From contig NZ_CP014143.1 of assembly GCF_001750105.1 (NCBI RefSeq), forward strand, positions 1,789,001-1,853,000: a stretch of 64,000 nucleotides of DNA. Direction: 5' to 3'. Source of the stretch: Microbulbifer aggregans (GTDB lineage Bacteria; Pseudomonadota; Gammaproteobacteria; Pseudomonadales; Cellvibrionaceae). The first letter of the stretch is position 1, and every line of letters begins with the position of its first letter. The notes under the pieces were generated by a model, which was not told the origin of the DNA, made no database searches, and was given only the letters and a program-made list of their open reading frames with translations. A program made the position numbers and the translations under genes. Positions 58,810 to 64,000 of the stretch are shown here, piece by piece.

Positions 58810-59547
58810 ATGCGTAAAACGCTGGTAGCAGCCAACTGGAAAATGAACGGCAGCCGCGAGTTTGCTGGCCAGTTTTTCAGGGATTTGGATCTCAATGGGG
58901 TCGATTGCGATGTAGCATTTTGTCCCCCATTTCCATATCTGCCGATTGTGGCAGATCTGCTGCAGGAAGCGGGGCGTCCGAGTGTGTCCCTTGGGGCGCA
59001 AAATGTGAGCGAGCGCGAAGCCGGCGCATTCACCGGTGAAGTGAGCGCTGCGATGCTGAAGGATTTCGGTGTTCGTTACGTGATCGTCGGACACTCGGAG
59101 CGACGCAGCCTTTTCGGTGAGACCAGTGAGCTGGTGGCCCAGAAATACGTTGCGGCTAAAGAAGCTGGGCTGGTGCCCATTCTCTGTGTTGGCGAGACCC
59201 TGGAGGAGCGCGAAGCATCGCGGGCCCTGGAGGTCATCGGTAGCCAGTTGGATGCCGTGGCCGAGCTGGCCGTGGATGATTGCTGGAAGGGTGCGGTTGT
59301 CGCCTATGAGCCGGTCTGGGCCATAGGGACCGGAAAGACCGCCACTCCGGAGCAGGCGCAGGCTGTACACGAATTTATTCGCGGGCGCTTGGGTGCCGCG
59401 GGTGAGGAAATGCAGATTGTCTACGGCGGCAGTGTAAAATCTGCCAACGCGGCATCGCTCTTCGCGCAGCCGGATATTGATGGCGCGCTGGTTGGAGGGG
59501 CTTCCCTCGATGCAGCGGAGTTCGCAGGCATCTGCCGGGCGGGCTGA
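58810..59547 (+). CDS. tpiA: Triose-phosphate isomerase
   Basis: 245 residues from the ATG at 58810 with AAGGAG upstream (frame open to 58747). Landmarks: LVAANWKMNGS (catalytic Lys), VIVGHSERR (His), AYEPVWAIGTGKTATPEQ (Glu and loop 6), and IVYGGSVKSANAAS with GALVGGASL for phosphate binding. It interconverts dihydroxyacetone phosphate and glyceraldehyde-3-phosphate. Followed by secG in the conserved order. Confidence 0.98.
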   Translation: MRKTLVAANWKMNGSREFAGQFFRDLDLNGVDCDVAFCPPFPYLPIVADLLQEAGRPSVSLGAQNVSEREAGAFTGEVSAAMLKDFGVRYVIVGHSERRSLFGETSELVAQKYVAAKEAGLVPILCVGETLEEREASRALEVIGSQLDAVAELAVDDCWKGAVVAYEPVWAIGTGKTATPEQAQAVHEFIRGRLGAAGEEMQIVYGGSVKSANAASLFAQPDIDGALVGGASLDAAEFAGICRAG

Positions 59548-59646
59548 TTGGCGCAGCCAAGTTGGCGCAAAATGCATTGCCACCGAGGTGGTGTGCTGAG
59601 AGAATACTGAAAACGGGCTGCGGCCCAGATAGCGGGTTTCCTGAAA

Positions 59647-60078
59647 ATGGAAAAGTTGGTTTTAATTTTTCACGTCCTGACAGCCCTGAGCATCATCGGG
59701 CTTATTCTGCTTCAGCAGGGCAAGGGCGCAGAAGCCGGTGCCTCTTTTGGTGCGGGTGCTTCACAGACCGTATTCGGCAGTCAGGGTAGTGGTAACTTCT
59801 TCTCCCGCATGACCGCCATTATGGCCACCGTATTTTTTGTAACCAGCCTCGGTTTGGCGGTGCTGGCAAAGCAGGGCGCCGATACCGATATCGACGCTGA
59901 CCTGCCGCAGGCTCCGGCGGCTGTTGAGCAGCCTGGTCCTGCTGAAGAAGTTCCGGCTCTGGAGAGTGATGTGCCGCAGCTGGACGAGATGCCAGAAACC
60001 CAGGCGCCTGCAGTCGACGAAATCCCCCAGGCTGTAGAGGGTGAGTCTGAAGAAGTAGAAGAAGGCGACCAGCAGTAA
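59647..60078 (+). CDS. secG: Protein translocase subunit SecG
   Basis: 143 residues. Two membrane helices (LVLIFHVLTALSIIGLILLQQ and FFSRMTAIMATVFFVTSLGLAVLA) with the conserved loop GKGAEAGASFGAGASQTVFGSQGSGNF. The last 70 residues are a very acidic Pro/Glu/Val-rich tail (DLPQAPAAVEQPGPAEEVPAL...), longer than in E. coli SecG (110 in total). It assists SecYE translocation. The tRNA-Leu begins 12 bases after its stop and is probably on the same transcript. Confidence 0.95.
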   Translation: MEKLVLIFHVLTALSIIGLILLQQGKGAEAGASFGAGASQTVFGSQGSGNFFSRMTAIMATVFFVTSLGLAVLAKQGADTDIDADLPQAPAAVEQPGPAEEVPALESDVPQLDEMPETQAPAVDEIPQAVEGESEEVEEGDQQ

Positions 60079-60090
60079 CAAGTAGTTTTA

Positions 60091-60176
60091 GCCCAGGTGG
60101 TGGAATTGGTAGACACGCTATCTTGAGGGGGTAGTGCGCTATGCGCGTGCGGGTTCAAGTCCCGCCCTGGGCACCA
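60091..60176 (+). tRNA. tRNA-Leu (GAG anticodon)
   Basis: 86 bases folding as a class II (long variable arm) tRNA: acceptor GCCCAGG / CCTGGGC, discriminator A, encoded CCA at 60174-60176; anticodon loop TTGAGGG on the stem CTATC/GGTAG, anticodon GAG; T arm GCGGG-TTCAAGT-CCCGC. The long variable arm reads TGCGCTATGCGCG. secG followed by tRNA-Leu(GAG) is the arrangement in E. coli and pseudomonads. Confidence 0.97.
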
Positions 60177-60183
60177 AATACAA

Positions 60184-60211
60184 GGCACTCGACATCGAGT
60201 GCCTTTTTTTT
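60184..60211 (+). terminator. Terminator of the secG-tRNA-Leu transcript
   Basis: 9-bp perfect stem GGCACTCGA / TCGAGTGCC (60184-60203) followed by T8. Confidence 0.93.
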
Positions 60212-60501
60212 GTCTTAAATTTGCCATTCCGCACATTCCTCACGCGAGTTGAGTCGCAGTGGGCAGGTATCTTCTGTTAGGGCTTGTCTCCAGAAGATAA
60301 AGTTCGCCCTGTGATGATCTCGTATCCGCACTTTACGCCTTGGCGTGGAATTGCGGAGATATGACTTGCCTCACATCTGGTGGCGCGTGGATTGAAATAC
60401 AATCCACACTCGCACAGTCCCCCTGTATAGGTTTTTAAGCGGCTATCACGGTCGCGATTCCCCGACGTCCACCGCTAGAAGTAGGGCAAGAGGTAGAAAA
60501 A
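60212..60501. other. Intergenic region, 290 bases, before the exported-protein operon
   Basis: No gene seen. It holds two perfect dyads: TATCTTCTG / CAGAAGATA (60268-60299, 14-base gap) and GTGGATTG / CAATCCAC (60387-60407, 5-base gap), the latter about 95 bases before the next start. A weak -10 candidate (TATAGG near 60425) is present. Confidence 0.45.
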
Positions 60502-61011
60502 ATGTTCCGAATTCTACAGTTAACCTTTTTGATGCTGTCGGCGTCGCTGGTGTTTGCGCAGTCAGTCAGTCGCGATGAAATCCGAGGCCTGGATGAGCAG
60601 ATTCAGGATGCCAAGAAAGATGTGATCGAGCTGACTGCCGAGCTGACTCAGCTCGAGGAAAAGCTCCTCTTTCCCTCCAATACTCAGGCAGCCTTTTTCG
60701 TTTCCCTGCCCAAAGAGAGCAATTTTGATCTCGAGGCGGTGGAGCTGAAGCTGAATAACGAAGTGGTGGCCCATCACCTTTACACCTTCCGAGAGCTGGA
60801 AGCATTGCGGAAGGGTGGGGTGCAGAAAATTCACACAGCCAACGTGCAATCAGGCAATCATCCACTGGAGGTCAGCTTTCTCGGGAAGTCGGCGTCCGGT
60901 CGCGAGCTGCGGGCCACTGCCACACACACAGTGGAGAAGCGGGTCGGGCCCGCATTTGTGGAGATTGAAATCGCTGGAGAGCAATCAGCCATCAGCTTCA
61001 AGGACTGGTAA
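60502..61011 (+). CDS. Exported coiled-coil protein of unknown function
   Basis: 169 residues. Signal peptide FRILQLTFLMLSASLVFAQ, then an acidic helical coiled-coil (VSRDEIRGLDEQIQDAKKDVIELTAELTQLEEKLL, residues 21-55), then a beta-rich part (TQAAFFVSLPKESNFDLEAVELKLNNEVVAHHLYTF, ... HPLEVSFLGKSASGRELRATATHTVEKRVGPAFVEIEI) resembling a small Ig-like fold. I do not recognise a named family. It is the first gene of a tight operon: only 2 bases separate its stop from the next ATG. Confidence 0.75.
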   Translation: MFRILQLTFLMLSASLVFAQSVSRDEIRGLDEQIQDAKKDVIELTAELTQLEEKLLFPSNTQAAFFVSLPKESNFDLEAVELKLNNEVVAHHLYTFRELEALRKGGVQKIHTANVQSGNHPLEVSFLGKSASGRELRATATHTVEKRVGPAFVEIEIAGEQSAISFKDW

Positions 61012-61013
61012 TC

Positions 61014-63119
61014 ATGTTTGAGAGGCTGGTCTCCGCTCCCGCGATCATGAATCGATCCGCCGGGACCGTATTGCGGTCGTTAGCACCTGTTGTGGTGCCC
61101 ATGATGTTGGCTGCACCGGCTGCCGCTGTGGATCGCAGTGAAGACGCATTGCGGGATCTCTTTTTCGGCGCCGCGATGTACGAGGCTCACCAGGAAGAGT
61201 TCTTTGATGCGATCGTGACGCTCGATACGGAGCTCAATCAATATCGCAGGCTGGATGAGCCTGAGCTCGATCCATTCTCCGCGCATTTTGGTCAAGCCCA
61301 ATTCTCGGTAGGCGATCTCGAGCTTTCCTATCGGATGCACCGCGAGGCGGGGCGTGCCATCGAAGCCGTGTTAAAAGGCAATGTGCCCCAACCGGTTAAA
61401 AACGAGGCAGCCTATCGGCTGGCCAAAATTCACTATCACAAGCAGCAACCGCGAAACGCACTGCACGCTCTCGAAATGATCGAGGGGCAGGTGCCTGAGC
61501 GGGTTCGCCCCGAAGAGCAGTTTCTGCGCGCCCGGGTTTATATGGAGCTCGGCCGCTTTGAAGAGGCGGTGGCGTTGCTTCGTGACCTCAAGGGTGAGTC
61601 CCGGCTCGAGGGCTTTGTCGAATTTAACCTGGGAATCGCACTGCTGAAGTCCGGTGATGCGGAGCGCGGTGTGCGTGAATTGACCGCGCTGGGCAAGGAG
61701 CGCAGCTCTGACCCGGCAAAGCAGGCGCTATACGACAAAACCAACCTGTTACTGGGTACCTACTTGATGGACGCCGGCAAGCTGGAGCTGGCGCGCCCCT
61801 ATTTTGACCGCGTACAGCTTGAGGGGCCCTTCTCCAATAGGGCTTTGCTGGGGGCTGGTTGGGTGGAGGCCCGGGCTGGTCGCTACGACCGCGCGCTGGT
61901 GCCCTGGAAACTTCTGCAATCCCGTCAAACCACTAATGAAGCGGTGCAGGAGTCCATGCTGGCGGTGCCTTACGCGTATGGCAAGCTGGACGTACACAGT
62001 ACAGCGGCGATCAATTACGGTTTTGCGCTGGACAAGTTCGGCAATGAAATCGATACGCTCACAGACTCCATTGTGAGTATCCGTGAGGGCAAGTTCCTCG
62101 AGGCCCTGCGCCGCAAAGAGGCCAATCAGGTGAAAAACTGGGTGGTAACCCTGCGGGACATCCCCGGGGCCCCGGAAACCCACTACCTACTCGACCTGAT
62201 GGCCTCCAATGACTATCAGGAATTCCTGCGCAACTACCGCGATTTGAACGATCTGTTTGAACGCAATTTAAGCTGGTTGCAGAGCCTGACGGCCTATGAA
62301 GATATCATCGGTTTGCGCAGGAGCTATTATGAGCCGCTGCTCCCAGGGTTGGATCAGAAGTTCCGACAGTTAGATGCACGAATTCAGATGCGCGTTGAAG
62401 AGCGCGATAAGTTCGCAGCCCGTATCGAACAGATGCTAGTCACCCGCCGTCCCGAATACCTGGCCTTTGCTGAAGAACAGGCTGCACTGGCAGAGCTCAA
62501 GCAATTGCGGTCGCGCACCCGCAATCAGGTGGTTGGTGAAGAGTCCCTGCGCCGGCTTGAGCGCCTTGAAGGGGTGCTGCAATTCCGATTGGCGACCGAA
62601 TATGACGCGCGACTGACAGAAGCCTACAAGCACCTGGAGCAGCTCAATGTCGAAATTGAACAGCTGCAAACCGCCTACCAGTCCTATGTCCGTAGTCGTC
62701 AGGCAGCCACACACAGCTACACCGGCTACGACGATACCATTCGCAACTTGCGCGCGCGTCTGAATCAGAGTCAGACCCGTCTCGATATGCTGATGGCCCG
62801 TCAGGGTAAAATGCTGGAGACCCTGGCTATTGACGAGCTGGAGCGGCGCCGGGCGCAGCTGGAGAGCTACCAGATTAAAGCGCGTTTCGCGTTGGCAGAT
62901 AGTTATGACCGGGCCAATGAGCTACAGGAGATGCGGGAAGATCAGCGTAAAGTCGAAGCTCTGCAAAAAGCTGCGGAAATCGTGGTAGAGCAAGATTCGA
63001 ATGAAGTTGAGCTAGGTGTAGAGCCGGGTTCTGAAGACGATGAGCAGCTTCCACAGGACAACCCGCCTGAGCTGGATGCACCGGCTGCAAGCGAGCCGGA
63101 ACAGGAGGTTGCGCAGTGA
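61014..63119 (+). CDS. TPR and coiled-coil periplasmic protein
   Basis: 701 residues with a Sec signal or anchor (LRSLAPVVVPMMLAAPAAAV). From about residue 40 to 320 it consists of TPR-like helical repeats (FFGAAMYEAHQEEFFDAIVTLD, AAYRLAKIHYHKQQPRNALHALEMI, RARVYMELGRFEEAVALLRDL, GTYLMDAGKLELARPYFDRV). From about 430 to 660 it is strongly helical, with heptad-like coiled coils (RVEERDKFAARIEQML, EHLEQ-type segments, RARLNQSQTRLDMLM). The last 50 residues are an acidic Pro/Glu-rich tail. Function unknown. Probably an envelope scaffold, with its stop overlapping the next GTG. Confidence 0.8.
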   Translation: MFERLVSAPAIMNRSAGTVLRSLAPVVVPMMLAAPAAAVDRSEDALRDLFFGAAMYEAHQEEFFDAIVTLDTELNQYRRLDEPELDPFSAHFGQAQFSVGDLELSYRMHREAGRAIEAVLKGNVPQPVKNEAAYRLAKIHYHKQQPRNALHALEMIEGQVPERVRPEEQFLRARVYMELGRFEEAVALLRDLKGESRLEGFVEFNLGIALLKSGDAERGVRELTALGKERSSDPAKQALYDKTNLLLGTYLMDAGKLELARPYFDRVQLEGPFSNRALLGAGWVEARAGRYDRALVPWKLLQSRQTTNEAVQESMLAVPYAYGKLDVHSTAAINYGFALDKFGNEIDTLTDSIVSIREGKFLEALRRKEANQVKNWVVTLRDIPGAPETHYLLDLMASNDYQEFLRNYRDLNDLFERNLSWLQSLTAYEDIIGLRRSYYEPLLPGLDQKFRQLDARIQMRVEERDKFAARIEQMLVTRRPEYLAFAEEQAALAELKQLRSRTRNQVVGEESLRRLERLEGVLQFRLATEYDARLTEAYKHLEQLNVEIEQLQTAYQSYVRSRQAATHSYTGYDDTIRNLRARLNQSQTRLDMLMARQGKMLETLAIDELERRRAQLESYQIKARFALADSYDRANELQEMREDQRKVEALQKAAEIVVEQDSNEVELGVEPGSEDDEQLPQDNPPELDAPAASEPEQEVAQ

Positions 63120-64000
63120 AGCCGGCCAGGATTTCCCCATTGACCACGGCGATTCGCGCGAGTGTTCACCGTGCAAACAGTATTCTAACCGTCGCTGCGC
63201 TGGGCTTGCTCGTGCAGGGCTGCGCGGTTAACGACCGCAACACCATTGGCAGCCTGCAGAGTGTCGAGATTGAGGTCAAAGAAGAGTACATCGACGGCAG
63301 TCTGGAAAAGGCGCTAGCCAGCTACCAGAAATATCTGCAAGAGACGCCGGAGAGTGCGCTCACGCCAGAAGCGATGCGACGCATCGCCGACCTGAAGATC
63401 AAGCAGGCCCACCGCACCGAGGCTGCCTCTCTTGCGGGGAGCACAGCTCCGTCAGGACAAGAGAGAGCTGAAGGGGGGGCTTCCCCTGAAAGTGCCGCAG
63501 AGATCGCTATTTCGCGCGGTGGTCGTTCCGATTCCCCAGCTTTGTCCGCTCCTGAGCCGACATCTGTCCCGCTGGGTGTAAGCAGTGCCGCGTCGACCGC
63601 TTCTGCGGGAGCCGCGTCTACCGAGTCCGATCGAGAGTTCGAGCAGCGCGCCAGTGGTGCGGTCGACATCGAGGCTGATTCTGCCCCTGTGCAGGCGCCG
63701 GGCGATTCCGAAGCGGTGCTTGCGGCCAACGCCCGCGAAGCCATCCAGCTATACGAGGAATTGCTGGCCAAATACCCACTTTACGACCGTAATGATCAGG
63801 TGATGTATCAGCTGTCCCGTGCCTACGAGGAAACGGGACAGGTCGATAAAGCTGTGGATGTACTACGCCAAATGGCCGCCAAGTACCCCGGATCACGCCA
63901 TCTGGATGAAGCGTTCTTCCGCCTTGGCGAATACTACTTCACCCGGAAAAAATATCTGGATGCCGAAGAGGCGTACGGCAAGGTTATTGAAATGGGCCCC
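63116..64000 (+). CDS. TPR lipoprotein, 3' end beyond the window
   Basis: GTG at 63116 overlaps the TGA of the previous gene and the frame stays open for 295 codons to the edge of the window. Signal with lipobox LGLLVQGCAV (Cys about 37). A first helical unit (EEYIDGSLEKALASYQKYLQET), a Ser/Ala/Pro-rich linker of about 110 residues, then TPR repeats (AREAIQLYEELLAKYPLYDRNDQVMYQLSRAYEETGQ, KAVDVLRQMAAKYPGSRHLDEAFFRLGEYYF, KKYLDAEEAYGKVIE). Probably an outer-membrane lipoprotein working with the two preceding products. The rest of the protein cannot be described. Confidence 0.82.
   Translation, partial: MKPARISPLTTAIRASVHRANSILTVAALGLLVQGCAVNDRNTIGSLQSVEIEVKEEYIDGSLEKALASYQKYLQETPESALTPEAMRRIADLKIKQAHRTEAASLAGSTAPSGQERAEGGASPESAAEIAISRGGRSDSPALSAPEPTSVPLGVSSAASTASAGAASTESDREFEQRASGAVDIEADSAPVQAPGDSEAVLAANAREAIQLYEELLAKYPLYDRNDQVMYQLSRAYEETGQVDKAVDVLRQMAAKYPGSRHLDEAFFRLGEYYFTRKKYLDAEEAYGKVIEMGP

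Noticed and set aside
60091..60176. tRNA-Leu as an attachment site of an integrated island
   Set aside because: No integrase follows and I found no direct repeat of the tRNA 3' end in the remaining 3.8 kb, so integration cannot be supported.

Overview
The window reads as chromosomal DNA of a GC-rich (about 60% by eye) marine-type gammaproteobacterium. Gene order and protein resemblance point to the Cellvibrionales, possibly Microbulbifer or a relative; this is inference from synteny and recalled family sequences, not from a search. I see no transposase, integrase, phage gene, CRISPR array or rRNA.

Layout. (1) 1-4.5 kb: the tail of a photolyase, an EstA-like GDSL esterase autotransporter, and an AruH-like aminotransferase followed by an Lrp/AsnC regulator. 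(2) 4.5-11.9 kb, all minus strand: two paralogous DUF3604 lipoproteins with PHP-like histidine motifs, a phenol-MetA-type outer-membrane protein between them, a membrane-anchored parvulin and a HupE/UreJ-like membrane protein. This is the least understood coherent locus. (3) 12-17.6 kb: DUF4345 protein, sterol desaturase-type hydroxylase, a lytic transglycosylase coupled to a membrane AraC regulator, proS, and an HU protein with a histone-H1-like tail. (4) 17.9-23.3 kb: fmdB-like gene, aspS, yebC, an acyltransferase and recN. ruvCAB does not follow yebC here. (5) 23.4-27.7 kb: the heat-shock set grpE-dnaK-dnaJ, with sigma-32-type promoters before both grpE and dnaK. (6) 27.8-38.1 kb: dapB, carA, carB and greA, with a RimB-RimK fusion and an orphan YfiR gene inserted between dapB and carA, and a leader peptide plus terminator hairpin before carA that looks like an attenuator. 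(7) 38.3-53.0 kb: an accessory block of about 15 kb between greA and yhbY. It holds two ABC exporters (YbhGFS-like and YadGH-like), a CsgD-like regulator, an unknown membrane protein, a GDPD, a metallo-beta-lactamase-fold enzyme, pntAB, and an S41 peptidase with a small lipoprotein. (8) 53.0-60.2 kb: the conserved run yhbY / rlmE-ftsH-folP-glmM-tpiA-secG-tRNA-Leu(GAG). (9) 60.5 kb to the end: a tightly packed operon for an exported coiled-coil protein, a TPR/coiled-coil protein and a TPR lipoprotein cut by the window edge, sitting where Pseudomonas relatives carry rimP-nusA-infB.

Together the window is a housekeeping backbone (chaperones, pyrimidine/arginine precursor synthesis, lysine and peptidoglycan precursors, protein export and quality control) in the order dnaJ-dapB-carAB-greA-yhbY-rlmE-ftsH-folP-glmM-tpiA-secG-tRNA, interrupted by accessory cassettes. 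Most accessory genes encode envelope or exported proteins. Several housekeeping promoters share a -10 box followed by a G+C-rich discriminator.
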